This document shows, one piece after another, positions 11,324 through 23,209 of a stretch of 64,000 nt of DNA; positions within the stretch are counted from its first letter, which is position 1; each line of letters begins with the position of its first letter. The DNA is from Cystobasidiopsis lactophilus (lineage: Eukaryota > Basidiomycota > Agaricostilbomycetes > Agaricostilbales > Chionosphaeraceae), in contig BCIO01000003.1 in NCBI GenBank assembly GCA_001599975.1, forward strand, positions 1,854,677-1,918,676. Direction: 5' to 3'. The notes beneath the pieces were generated by a model. It had not been told where the DNA came from, did not search any database, and saw only the letters and a list, made by a program, of their open reading frames with translations. A program made the translations under genes and the position numbers.

Positions 11324-11483
11324 ACCAGTTGCTTCACGCCCTTCACGACCTTTCAACTCCCACGATTTTCAATGACGCTTCAAGGGCAGAAACCCTTTGT
11401 ACTACGATTCGCAGAAGGACAAGCGGGCATCGGTCTGCGGACTCCTGGGCGGGACGGACACTTCTTGTACCAAAACGAGCAAA

Positions 11484-13737
11484 ATGACTTCCAACGAAAC
11501 GAAACCCGGCTTGAAAGTGAGCCTCTGAAACTGTGGCGCTCTTGCTCGGATTTCTTTTCTCAGCACGCATTCGTGTAAAGGCCAAAGCCTCAGCAGCGGG
11601 TGGCAAAGCTTGGCGCTGGTGAGAAGCCCGCCGCTCGGCCTCTCATGCCCTTCAATGATGTCCAACCCGCTGCTTTCAGGAGCTACAAGGTTTCGGACAA
11701 ACTAGCTGTCTATGCCAATGGAGCTGCCCAGTGGGTATTTGGTGCACAACGTCGGGTGGTTTGCCCTGACCAACTCGAACTCACAGCAAAATGGGAAGCG
11801 AGTCGTTCTGGCCTGCGGCAAATGTAAACCGGCTCTTTCTCCCTTCTTTGGGTGCTCAGACTCGTTCAACAGGATACTCCGCAAGAGATCGAGAAGTGTG
11901 CTCGGATCCTACACACGTTTACGCACAGCGGTGTGTCCGAGAACATCACGAAAGAGACGGTCGACCCGAAAACAGGCCACAAGATCAAGAAGCAGGTCAG
12001 GAACAACATGAAAGCGTTACCAGAATCTGAAGGCGTGTTCTCCGAACAGCAAAAGGTTTTGAAGAAGATCCCGGCGGCGGCTATCCGACAAGCAAAAGGG
12101 TAGGCTCCAAACGTTCGCGAGCTGGCAGGCCCTCACGCTGTGACACAGACTGGCCATTTACACTGCATTTCGAACTGGTTTTGGTATGCGTCCATCCCTC
12201 AGTGTTCTTCATTGGGCCGCTGCTGATAGTGGCAAGGTAGCTCCCCTTTCCGGCGCAGGTGGCAGTGGGTTCAGCTTTCTGTGCTCGTCGAGGCATCGTT
12301 GAAAGTCCTTGAAGGTGGCCTCGTTATTGCAAGGCTGCCGGATGGCAGTGAGTCGTGCCGTTCTGTTTGCGCGCGACGAGCGGCCTTGATGCCGTCCACA
12401 GGTTGGGGTGCACCCGCCTCTTTCATGCCCCAAAACCTCAGTGCCGGCTTTATGATCGGTTTGGACATCTACGACGTTGTTCTCATCATTAGAACCGAGA
12501 AGGCACTGCAGAGTTTCTACGGTCACAAAGTCAGGATGCTTATCGTTCCTCTATGTCGACCTACCGATGCTTACCTGGGATGATCTTACAGTTTTCCCTT
12601 GGTGCAGAACTCTCTGTTACTGCCGGACCGGTCGGAGCAGGAGCGATGCTGGAAACAGGCAAAGAGCTGGCACCTGGTGGGTGCTGCTGCTTTCTTGCGC
12701 CACCGGTAGGAATCTTACCCGCGGTTGCATCCCCGATCAGTCTGGTCCTATGTCAAGTCAAAGTGAGAAGCACAGCCGATATCTCATCACATACGCTCAA
12801 AATTTTTGAACAGGGGCTTTTATGCCGGCGTCGAAGTCAACGGCACCATCCTGATCTCCAGGACGGACGAGATGGCGTGAGTCGAGTTTGGCTCCCTCAA
12901 TGCCAATCATTACTGACGTAGGTGCCAGTCGCTTCTATCACCGGGACGGCATCAAAGCCGAAGACGTCCTCAGTTCGTCTCACTTTCTTTCACTCAAAAG
13001 CCTCTCCCGTATCTGAGCGTCGCGACCGAATTAAAAGCTGGGAAAGTGCACATGCCAGCGGAGAACAAGCCTCTGCTCAAGGCTTTGACGGAGGCCGAGC
13101 AGCTTTCGGACGCCTATGCGGACATGGCGGACGAGGTCGAAGGCATCCCTTTCGACCCGGACGAGCTGGAGCTGGACGAGAACGAGACGCTGCACCTCCC
13201 ACCGACGCCGGTCCAGATGGCTGCTTTCGAGCCGATGACGTTCCGAGAGGTGCGTTGCGTGCAACCCGAACATTTCGAGGTTCTGACGAAAAGTGACAGA
13301 GCTGGGAAGCGCAAGAGAAGCAAGAGCGGGAGGCCGAGGACGAGAAGATCTTCCGCCGCCCTCCACCGCGGCGCGTGGACAGGGGAGGTGTTGCCCTATC
13401 TTCCAGCCTGTCGCCTTCCTCCTCCTCGCAAGGCCTGGCGGCCGCCCCGACTCCTCCACCTCTGCCCAGCCGGGTCAAGTCGAGCGAGACGATCGCTTCG
13501 GAAGACTCGTCCTTCTACTCGGAGCCGAGCTTCGCCTCGTCCGAAGTGGATGGGGAGGAGGCCGAGGTGAAGATCCCGCCGGTGGAGGACTTGCACCTGG
13601 AGGGGGACCCGCCCAAGTCATCGGCGGATATGGCTGCTGAACCGACTCAAAAACCCTTGATCCCACCTCGCAGAAGGCCGCAGACGCCCCAGCAGTCGAC
13701 CGTGTTCACCGCGGATGAAGAGCAGGAGCTGCGCTGA
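11484..13737 (+). CDS. SYLF-domain protein (Ysc84/Lsb4-like) with a proline-rich tail
   Basis: SYLF proteins bind phosphoinositides and actin and act in endocytosis. The model starts with 'MTSNETKPGLK' (11484), splices into 'PQQRVAKLGAGEKPAARP' and then 'VQQDTPQEIEKCARILHTF'. SYLF signatures follow: 'KIPAAAIRQAKG' and 'LAIYTAFRTGFG', then 'VIARLPDG', 'WGAPASFM', 'IYDVVLIIRTEKALQSFYG', 'SLGAELSVTAGPVG' and 'GFYAGVEVNGTILISRTDE'. The C-terminal ~200 residues are acidic and proline-rich (for example 'TPPPLPSR' and 'KPLIPPRRRP'). These are possible ligands for SH3 proteins, whereas yeast Ysc84 carries its own SH3 domain; none is visible here. Many introns are present. The stop at 13737 is about 120 bp from the convergent bL32m stop. 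Confidence 0.85.
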
Positions 13738-13857
13738 TCCAGGGCCCAAGCCAGCCCGCGAACCCACTTTAGAATGCCATGTTTTCTCCCCTTCGTAGCC
13801 ATCCATAGAGCAACGTGTAAATAAAGAGCGAACCTTCTTGTGAATGCAAAAGCCCGG

Positions 13858-14444
13858 TCATGCCCCCTCCCTGTTCCCCTTCTTCCCCTGCGGCCTTTCT
13901 ATCCCTGCCTCTTCCTTCCCCTCCAACATCGCTTCCTCATAAGGCGTGCGCTCTTCTAGCATAGGCTCGTCCGGCAGGGGCTGGTCGGAGTTGAGGTCGA
14001 TTTTCTGCGAGGATTTCCAGCCTGTGCGATTGTTTCCATGACACCGAGCCAAGCAAAGGGCAAAAGGTAAGAGCGACGCACGTCTGTTGATGACTGAAAA
14101 GCAATGCGGGCAAACGTGGTGCATCCTCTTGGCCAAGCCGCAAGACGGGCAGGTGGTGATGTCTGTGGAGGGAGCATTGGGTCTAAGCCTGCCTGGTAAT
14201 TGGGATTGAGACGCACTAGTCTTCTCTCTGAGGTGCTTGGTCGCTGACCGCATCGACTTGCGAGCTGTTCCCAGCCTCATTTGAGTGTGTGGAGCCAACA
14301 CAAAAATTGAAGGGCGAACGCACAGTGAGAGGTCTTCTTCTTGGGGACGGCCCGGAGCAGCCATTCTGGCAAGAGCTGCAACCAAGGCAAGATCTGGAAC
14401 GCTCTGGCTCGTGGTAAGAGCGCGGGCGCGAGGGACAAGGACAT
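13858..14444 (-). CDS. MRPL32: Mitochondrial large-subunit ribosomal protein bL32m
   Basis: Component of the mitochondrial large ribosomal subunit. Exon 1 from 14444 begins 'MSLSLAPALLPRARAFQ' (a plausible targeting sequence) and runs into the family core 'AVPKKKTSH'. The donor after CACT joins an acceptor near 14262 to give 'SRKSMRSATKHLREKT'. Next comes a gtgcgt intron, then 'NITTCPSCGLAKRMHHVC' and 'PHCFSVINRR'. The C-x2-C...C-x2-C zinc site is intact. A further intron leads to an acidic C-terminal extension that stops at 13858. Four exons in all. Longer alternative reading frames across exon 1 exist but break the conserved KKKTSH-SRKSMR join. The start codon lies 57 bp from that of REV3 on the other strand. 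Confidence 0.9.
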
Positions 14445-14501
14445 AGTTGCGGTCCAAGGTTGTTTTGTTCTGCGACATCGAGGACATGGGTTAGAGACGC
14501 C
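14445..14501. promoter_or_regulatory. 57-bp divergent region between the MRPL32 and REV3 start codons
   Basis: The two start codons face away from each other with only 57 bp between them. Core promoter elements must therefore overlap or lie inside the opposite gene's transcribed region. No TATA box is apparent. Confidence 0.55.
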
Positions 14502-17500
14502 ATGACGGAGGCCGCTCCTGCTCTTCCCTTCATCAAGTTCAGGCTCACGGCCATCGACACCGTCCAGCTCACCGTGGCCAACTACCCCAGCGCCGACGAG
14601 GAGCACCCGCACATCCCCTTCGTCTTTCGCCGCTCGCCCTTCTTCCGCGACAAGGCAGCCTTGGCCAAAGTGCCCGAGATCCGCATTTGGGGAGCCACAG
14701 AGCTGGGTCAGAGATGCTGCGTGCACGTCCATGGGGCCCTGCCCTATTGCTTTGTCGAGTACAAAGGCGAGCTCGATCCAAACGAAGGTCAGTCTCTAGT
14801 CTCTCCTCGCTCTCTCCCTCGCCATTCAGATGCTCAATGAGGGTACAACAGTGCAAGAATACATCTTGGCTCTTGGAAAGTCGCTGAACCTGGCCATGTT
14901 TTACTCCTTCCGAGGTCGAAACCGCCGGGCAGAGTTCGACGGGGCCAAGGACCAGTACGTGGGCTACATCACGCTCTGCAAGGGCACCCCGTTCTACGGC
15001 TTCCACGTCGGCCATTCTTACTTCCTCAAGATCCACGCCTTGCAACCCCGCTTTTCCCGGAGGCTGTTCGAGATCCTCAAGGCGGGTACCGTCCTGCCCA
15101 AGCTCAAGCTCCGCAAGGACTGGACCGAGGTTCGAGGCGGCACGACGGGCTTGATGCCGGGCGCCCAGGTGTTCGAGGCGCACATCCCTTACTTGCTCCA
15201 GTTCATGATGGACCACAACCTCTACGGCTGCAACTGGATCGAGCTGGCCGCGTGCACCTTTCGCCACCCGCTCCCGGACAACGCGGACGGCACCATCGTC
15301 TCGCCTGACTCCACCAAACGAGTCTTCACCACTTCCACCGTGCCCGAGTCCATGGTCTTCCCAGACGAGGCCGACATCTACCGCGTCTCGCCCCACTCGA
15401 CGCTCGAGTTCGACTGCCACGTCTCCGACATCCTCAACCGCCTCGCTTTGCAGCCCCGCAATCTCCACCAGGACTTCACCGAGTACCTCGAGCACCCGAT
15501 CCCCGTGGACGCCAAGCTGGTCTACTCCGTCAAAGGCGTGTGGGACGATGAGCGGGCGCGCAGGCGGGCTCGCGGCGAGCTAGGTCCTTCTGAGGAAGAG
15601 CCGGCTTCTTTCAATCGGCGCTACAAGACTGGGGAGCAGCCGCACTGGGCCTCGGCCGACCGGTTCGCCAAAGTGCTCGACGGCATGCTCAAGGACGACG
15701 AGGCGCGCTACCGAGCCCGCAACCCCACCGCTCCCTGGCCTCCTACTTTCGAGAGCTTCCTGCCAAAGCCACCAGCGTGGGACTCGTGGATCCCCACCAC
15801 GTTCGAGTCCGTCGAGTCGCTCTTCCCAGAGACCTGGATCCGCGACGAGGAGCTCGGCAAGGAGAACCCGTTCGGCGTGTGGGCGGTCAGAGGCATCGGG
15901 ATCTCCAAGCGCGAAGGGACGGAAGAGAGGAAAGAAGCGGAGGTCGATGCGCGAGCCATTGCTGACTTGGTCGCTAAGATCGGGACGCAGGCTCCGGCTG
16001 CCGCTCGACCAGGAGCTGCACCTGGCTCTGGCGAGGAAGAGGAGCCGGGGGGAGGCGAGGAAGAGCACGAGAGCCCTTTGCTTGGCGCTTCGCAGCACGA
16101 CGAAGAGGAAGAGCCTGAGGAGGCCGCCGAAGAGGACGAAGCCCTGAACCAGCTCAACTTGGAGCGCGAAGACGGCCCTTTGTTCCAAAGCCCTTCTTCA
16201 TCGGACCACGAAGAGTTCGAACGCGCTTCGCCTCATTTGGACGACTTTCCTTCGACTACACCGCCGGAGCTCGCCCGAGTAGAAGCGCCTTCCGACCAGC
16301 TTCTTCCCTCTCCGCCTGCTGAGAGCAGTCCCTCTGCCAATTTCGAGCTGGAGGAGGAAGAGTTTGACCCGGACGCGGCCTACTTTCGCGAGAACAGTGC
16401 CGGCTTGGGGTCGATGAGGTGCGTCCCTGTGCGCAAGCGTGGAACAAATTGCTGATCTCTCTCTTTGTATAGCAATATCAACTTCAACACGAGCTCTATG
16501 ATCACTTCACCAGCGCAGGAACCGCCTCCATTCCAGAGGCCTCAGCTCAAACCTTTCACCAAGGGCAACTTGTTCAGCTCACCATCCTCTAAAGCCTACG
16601 CTTTCGCCTCGGACTCGGCCGTTCAGGTCCACAAGCGGCGCTCCCTTTCACGCTCTCGGTCGCCGACGCCCTTGCCGCCGACCAAGGATGTGTCTTCGGA
16701 GCCGCCTGTGAAGCGCGTCCGGATCGCCGAGCCTCCCAGCTTCTCAAGCGACTCAGACTTCGAAAGAGCCCTCTTGGACGCTTCGCTGCCCGAAATCGAC
16801 CTGCCACCAATCAGAATGGACGAGGATGACAGTTCGCCCGACCTGCCGATTTCGCCCACCCAAAAATCGGCCACCCCTTCTCCAATGCCGCCTTTACCAC
16901 CTTCCTCAAAACGAAAGTTCGCGTTGATTTCGAGCACGGTGGCTGGCGGCGATCTCTCCCCGTCGCCACCACCTCCGCCGCTGTCGCAGTTCAAGAGCCA
17001 GCACTCCTTCAAATTCAAGGTGACGACATCGCAAGAGAGCACTTCACTATCCGTACCTTCTGGCGAGAGCAGTGCCGCGCCAACCTCGTCCACCGTCTTC
17101 ACCTTCCGCTTGGCCCCACCGACGCCCGATGAGCTGCACGCCACTTTGCCGGAGTCATTCCCAGAGGGGCGTCGCCCATCGACGCGTCATCTGCCTTTCA
17201 AACAGTATCAAGACCCCTTCTTCTCACGCCCACGAGAAGTGCCCGTGCGGAAAGCCGAGTTTGCAGGCTCAGTCTTCGACATCCGCGGCAAAGGCGCCAA
17301 GTGGCTGGGTCGGTTCCCGAGCGAGTTTGTGGCGCGACAGATTCCTTCTTCCAGACGCGGCACCCGGTCAAAGCCCTTCTCGCGAGTGACGAAGTGGGAA
17401 TGCGCTTTGCCGCCCCCGAGTGGAAAGGAGGTGGAGAGCTGGCTGGCGGCCGAAAAGATGACCACCACGAAGGATGCAAGGCGCCGGCGCTTCCAATCGC

Positions 17501-20500
17501 AGGTCAGTTGGAAGTGAATATCAATGTTAGGTCTAATCTCAAGGGTCAAGGACATTCAGGTCGAAGGTGCAACGCAGGCCAACCCCTATGGCTTCAAGAT
17601 CACCCAAATGCGAGCCGTGTCGGACTCAACCGAGATGGAGCACATGACCGTCCTGGCGATGGAGCTGCAAGTCTCGCTCGCGGATGTGCCTGGCACCAAA
17701 AAGACCAGGACGAGTTCCAGCTCTGCCAGCTCTCGCCAGCCCAACCCAGAGACCGACGAAATCAAAGCCATTTTCTATTGCCTCCAGTCTGACTCGCTGG
17801 CAGAGGAAGACCAGACCGAGGGATGCAAGCCCGGCTGTCTGGTGGGATGCATTGTCGTTGCTCGCAAAGACGCCGCTGGCCAAGACGATGGCTCCTTGCG
17901 CGCCAAGAACCTGGGTTTGGCGAGGTACAGGTGGCAGGTGGTGAACTCGGAGCTCGACTTGATCAACACGTTCGTCGATATGGTCACAGATTGGGACCCA
18001 GAGATCCTTGCTGGCTACGAAATCCAGATTTCCAGTTGGGGCTATCTCTTAGAACGCGCCCAGGCTGAATTCGGTATGTGGAAGTCATTCCTTTCGTTTT
18101 CTGCTAGTCTCATGTTTGCAAACAGGTTTGCAGTTGATACCCGATCTATCAAGGGTCATCGAGCAATCTACCGGGCGCAATGAAAAGTCCGACCAATGGA
18201 ACTACACAAAGTCGAGCACCATCAAGATCACCGGCCGTCACGTTCTTCCCATTTGGCGTTTGCTCAAAGGCGAGGTCAACTTGACCAGCTACTCCTTCGA
18301 GTCGTGCGTCTTTCAGATCCTGCGCAAGCGCACGCCACACTTTTCCCACCAAACCCTCCACGCTTGGCTCACTGGTGGCGTCGTGCGGCACACCTGCCAA
18401 GTCTTCGCCTACTGGCTCGATCGCGTCGAGATGGACGTGCAGCTGCTGGACGATGCGGAAATTGTGTCTCATACCACGTATGTCCTGTTCGCGTTTGATG
18501 AGCTCGCCTGACGCCTTCGGCCTGCAGAGAGTTTGCCCGTATCTACGGTGTCGACTTTGCCTCGGTGCTCAACCGCGGATCTCAGTTCAAGGTCGAGTCC
18601 GTGCTCTTGCGCATCTGCAAGCCGGAATCCTTCCTGCTCTTGTCGCCCTCTAGAGAAGAGGTCGGCAAGCAGAATGCATTGGAAGCCATGCCATTGATCG
18701 CCGAGCCCAACTCTGCTTTCTACAAGGATCCCGTCTGCGTCCTCGACTTCCAATCCCTTTACCCGAGTGTCATGATCGCCTACAACTACTGCTTCTCCAC
18801 CTGCCTCGGCCGCGTAGGCACTTTTAAAGGCACACGCAAGCTCGGCGTCATCAACCTAGATCTGCCGGATGGACTTCTCTCGCTGCTCAAAGATCACATC
18901 AATGGTTCGGCCTCCCCTTTTCCTTTCTACAGGCTGTGTCTCAATCGCTACTCTTAGTATCTCCGAATGGCTTCATTTTTGTCAAGCAAGCGCTGCGACG
19001 GAGCACGCTGGCCAAGATGCTCGCCGAGCTGCTCAGCACGCGCGTGATGGTAAAGGGCAGCATGAAGAAGCTCGGCCACGACAAGAGTCTCCTCCGGATC
19101 TACAATGCCCGTCAGCTAGGCCTCAAACTACTGGCGAACGTCACCTACGGCTACACCTCTGCCACCTTCTCTGGCCGCATGCCCTGCGCCGAAATTGCCG
19201 ATGCCATCGTTCAAACCGGGCGCGAGTCGCTCGAGCGGGCTCGCCACCTGATCGAAAGCAAGCCTGAGAAATGGGGGGCCACGGTCGTTTATGGCGACAC
19301 CGATTCGCTCTTCGTGTGGCTGCCAGGCAAGACCAAGGACCAAGCGCACGACATTGGCGAAGAGATGGCAGAGAAAGTGACCATGCTCAGCCCAGAGCCG
19401 GTCAAGCTCAAGTTCGAGAAGGTCTATCTGCCCTGCGTCCTTGCCAGCAAAAAGCGCTACGTGGGCTTCAAGTTCGAATCCAAGACCGATGCAGAGCCTG
19501 TCTTTGACGCGAAGGGCATCGAGACCGTACGTCGTGACGGCTTCCCGGCCCTGCAAAAGATGGTCGAAGCGACCATCCGCATCTTGTTCAAAACTCAAGA
19601 CCTCAGCCTCGTCCGGGCTTACTGCGAAAGCCAGTGGTCAAAATTTTACACGGGCCAGATCTCGCCGCAGGACTTCATCTTCGCAAAAGAAGTCAAGATG
19701 GGCACTTACAGGTGAGGCCATGGCTCTGTCATCGGCGGAATTGGCACTTACCTTGGCGCAGCGTCAATGGGATTCCTCCTCCCGGCGCTGTCATCGCCGA
19801 CCAGCGCCTTCAAAAAGATCCCAGGGACGAAGTGCAGTACGGGGAGCGGGTGGCGTACCTCATCCCGGAAGCTATGGGCAATCAGCGGCGCCTAGTGGAC
19901 CGAGCATTGCAGCCGCTCGACTTTGTGAAAGGGTGCGCCTCTTCCGTTCCCGCGCAGATGCCAGTCTCAGACACTGAGTCATCAGACAATACCGCTTGGA
20001 CGCCAAGTACCACATCATCCACACCATCAAAGCCTTGAATCGGGTTTTCACGCTGCTCGGAGTTGACACCGACGCCTGGCATGCCCAGATGCCCAAGGTT
20101 TACCGCGTTTCCAAGCCTCAAGCACCTGCGCTTTCAACCCAGGCTCCGGCTGTTGTCCCGCGGACCAACAAGAAGCCGGCCGCTGTCACCAAGGCAGGCA
20201 AGGCAGGCAAGGCCACGGCGAAGGTCACCTTGGACCGCTTCTACAAGTCCGACCGATGCCTCGTTTGCAACAGAGAAGGCCAGAGAGGCAAATTGTCATT
20301 CGGTGATTGCGTCGCTCGCTTAGGCTGGTATAGATTGCTGATCGGTTCGAACGCAGGCATTTGTGCCAACTGCGACCAGAATCCACAAAGCTCTGTCCAC
20401 TCCATCCTATCAGCTGCTCATCTGGCGACAAAACGTCGCAATGACATTCACCGCATCTGCGCCAGCTGTGCCAGCATGAGCCCGGCTGATGTCCAAGAAT

Positions 20501-20637
20501 GCATCTCGACCGACTGCCCTCTTTTCTATGCCCGAGCGCGCTCAAAAGCGGAAGTCGCAGAGGCCACCGAAGTCGTGGGTGCCGGTGTGGATTTGTGGGC
20601 GCCAGAGCACTTGCGAGCGTTGGCTAGCAAGTTGTAA
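14502..20637 (+). CDS. REV3: DNA polymerase zeta catalytic subunit Rev3
   Basis: Family B translesion polymerase that extends past DNA lesions with Rev7. The N-terminus 'FIKFRLTAIDTVQLTVANY' is followed by the family B block 'CCVHVHGALPYCFVEY'. A long acidic, Ser/Pro-rich linker (about 15.9-17.2 kb), typical of Rev3, comes next. The exonuclease-like region contains 'DWDPEILAGYEIQ'. Polymerase motifs are complete: motif A 'LDFQSLYPSVMIAYNY' near 18750, motif B 'KLLANVTYGYTSATFSGR' near 19130, and motif C 'VYGDTDSLFV' near 19290. The C-terminus carries two cysteine modules. CysA spans 'CLVCNRE' to 'CANCDQ'. CysB is 'CASCASMSPADVQEC' then 'TDCPLFY', the expected Fe-S site. Multiple introns interrupt the gene. 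It converges on the next gene with a 41-bp gap. Confidence 0.95.
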
Positions 20638-20678
20638 CCGAGTTTCTTGTCCTCGATTTGTAACATCACTGTAGATCA

Positions 20679-22904
20679 TCACTGTAAGGAACTACGAGCG
20701 GTCCGCAATAATTGTACACTTTTTACAATAGACGATTCCCAGATCACTGTAAGATTGTGTGGGAGAGCTTGCCACTGTTGCCGCTCGACATTGTCAAGAC
20801 CTCGTATTCGCGACAACAGGAAAGCAACGTGCCTGAGAGAAAAGAGGGCTTGGTCCATCACAGCTCGGTCCACCGCCGACACAAACCACTTCAGGAGTGC
20901 CTCTTCTGCAAGCATCCCGCTGTCGTTTTGTCGAATCGCAACGGGAGCCTTCGAAAATACCGCGATTCGCTTGAACGAATCCACTTGCACCGGGATTGGG
21001 TTGAACTCTTGAAACTGCTTGATTCGGTGATACAGGGCGAGGCGAATCTGGGCCAACGATAACTGGCACGCCGAACTTGCCACCACGAGCACTGCGGCAT
21101 TGACCCGAGCGCCGACAACGGCAAAAGAAGACGCTAAGTCCGCCGCATAGAGGCGTAGGAACGCCTCCAAGGCACTGGTTCGTGAGTCAGACACCGGCGG
21201 CGAACAATCAAAACGGTGCTTGCCTTGTGGACCCCAAATCGCCCACAGTAGCCAATTCCCGCCTCTTATGGTCTTCGACCTTGCCTCTATATCGATAAAC
21301 TTTGCGCCCTTTCACGTTGGTAGCCTCTGTGAATAAAAGGCCTGTGTGACAGAGGCCCGTTTCGTCGCAATATTGTGGATTGTGCTGGGCCATGAAGCTG
21401 TCCGCTGAGAAGACCATTTCTAAATACGAGGGCGAGGCCTTGCTCCAAGGGACGAAACACTGCGCATCCGGCGGAAAGAGGGGAGTGAGGAGATCTGGGT
21501 GGTCACAAGAGTCTTTCGACGAGAGCATCAAGCCATCTTTCGAATGGCGACTGAGAAAGGAAGCGGAATCATTGGATGACTAAGACCTACGAAATTCGGC
21601 ACAGCCAAACAAGTTCTGTCCAGACCAGCTTGGGTTGAGCATCCACGCCCGACTTCAAGGTCCGAGGGACGTACCAAGATGGACAGGCCTAGTCGACGAG
21701 CCGGCTCCAACGGAGGACTCTCAACGCAGTTCACTGAAGCATTGATATCAGATGGAGAAGCTGAAACAGCACAGGGACATACGAGCAAAGAAGTGTATTG
21801 ATCGCAACTTGTGCACCAGTGTTCGGTCCGCAATGCATTCGTGGACCAAATCAGCGAGATGTGGCATGAATCCGATTATGGAGGTGACTCCAAGTTCCTT
21901 CTGCAATCGGAGGATGACTGCTCGGCAGAATTAAGGGCGCACATGATACACACAAGCTCTTGCCTCACCAGACACGTCCACTCGATTGTTGAAAGGCATA
22001 ATAAACCGCTTTCCAGCGCGGAAACAGGCCATAGCTAGATGTACATCAGTTCTAACGTGCTACAAAGAGCGCTGAACCTGCTACGAACCGAACTGAAATT
22101 TGGCGTAAGCCAAGAAGCATTGGCGTGAGAGAAAAGCCGCTTACAAAACCCATGGCAGCCGAGCTGATGGAGCCAAACTGCACGAGAAGATCCGGTATCG
22201 CTTCGCATTTGACCATGATGGACTGCGAAGAGGCCTTGTCAGGGGCAACGTATGGGCACTCCACGACGCTTACAGTTGTTAGGTCTATGAAAGAGCTCTT
22301 GTACGCTACACGCGGGTTCGCGAAAGCCGTGTCGCGACTGTAAAGTTCGAGCACAGTGTCGGTAGGCCGTTCTGGGTGCTTTGCACGAAAGGAAGGAGCA
22401 GCGACCCCAGCGAGGATGAAGCTTAGAGGCGGAGCTGGACAAATGGGAAGACCCAGTGTCGTAAACGGATATAGGAGCGCCATCTCTTCGGAAACTATCA
22501 AGGCCTTTACGCCGCCGACCAGCTTGCTGAGATCTGGGTTGCTGCCCGAACTCGCCAAAATAGGCAAGAATTGAACGGTGATGCCAATCTTGCGAAGTCC
22601 CAAGAACGAGCAGAGGTCCACATAGTCAATGCCGCGAGAGCAAATTGCCACCCTTGCCAGTGCAGGCAGCTTCAGGGTCTTTGAAACATTCCAGGTCGTC
22701 AGAGGGGTTCAAGTCAAACGCGGAAATCGCATTGCTCACAGCAGTCCACCAGGCAGCTGCCAAGTCAACATGGTCTGAGAAAGTTGAATACTGTATGTGT
22801 TGCCAAGTCCCATCCGCGGCGCCAATTGAAATTGCAGTCCGAGGGTGTGAGTGACCGTCTGTGGCGTACTTTTGGAGGGCGGCGAACAGTTCTGGAGGTT
22901 CCAT
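20679..22904 (-). CDS. Degenerate adenylate-forming-like (AMP-binding superfamily) protein, copy A
   Basis: The layout resembles fungal adenylate-forming (NRPS-like) A domains, but catalytic function is doubtful. The ATG at 22904 gives 'MEPPELFAALQKYATDG' and then 'HVDLAAAWWTAV'. Later blocks are 'KVAICSRGIDYVDLCSFLG', 'SKLVGGVKALIVSEEMALL', 'VLELYSRDTAFANPRVAY' where the ATP-binding SSGTTGxPK loop is expected, 'VTSIIGFMPHLADLVHECI', 'VNCVESPPLEPARRLGLSI', 'CHTGLLFTEATNVKGRKVY' (compare the usual GHFHTGDLFE...RGR block) and 'VQVDSFKRIAVFSKAPVA'. No reductase or carrier domain follows. A second gene at 39297-41423 matches it block for block. Several introns; exact joins not placed. It stops 41 bp from the REV3 stop. 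Confidence 0.6.
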
Positions 22905-23209
22905 CACGGTTCTCTCTTGTAAAGGTGTCGTTGAACGGGCATTGAAGGAGGCGAGAAAAAGAAGGCGGCGGCGGAGGATCGTCTCCGGTCAAGCGGCAGC
23001 CCAATTGACAAAAGCCCGACTTAAGGGTCTTGGGTGTGGGGTCAAGGAGTGCCGTGATTGCTCGTGAAGCGAGGCCAGTGAGCCGAAGGAACGAATCTAT
23101 GGCGAGTGATCGACGAACAAAGAAGTCTGCGGCAAGTCGTCAAATTGCCGAGGCAACCGAAGCCTTGGCCTGAGATTATGGGTTGCGTAAATTACAGGGC
23201 ATGACTAGC

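Noticed and set aside
20665-20755. The octamer tcactgta repeated three times between REV3 and adenylate-like copy A
   Set aside because: Short, irregularly spaced and overlapping the 3' coding end of copy A; not a convincing element.
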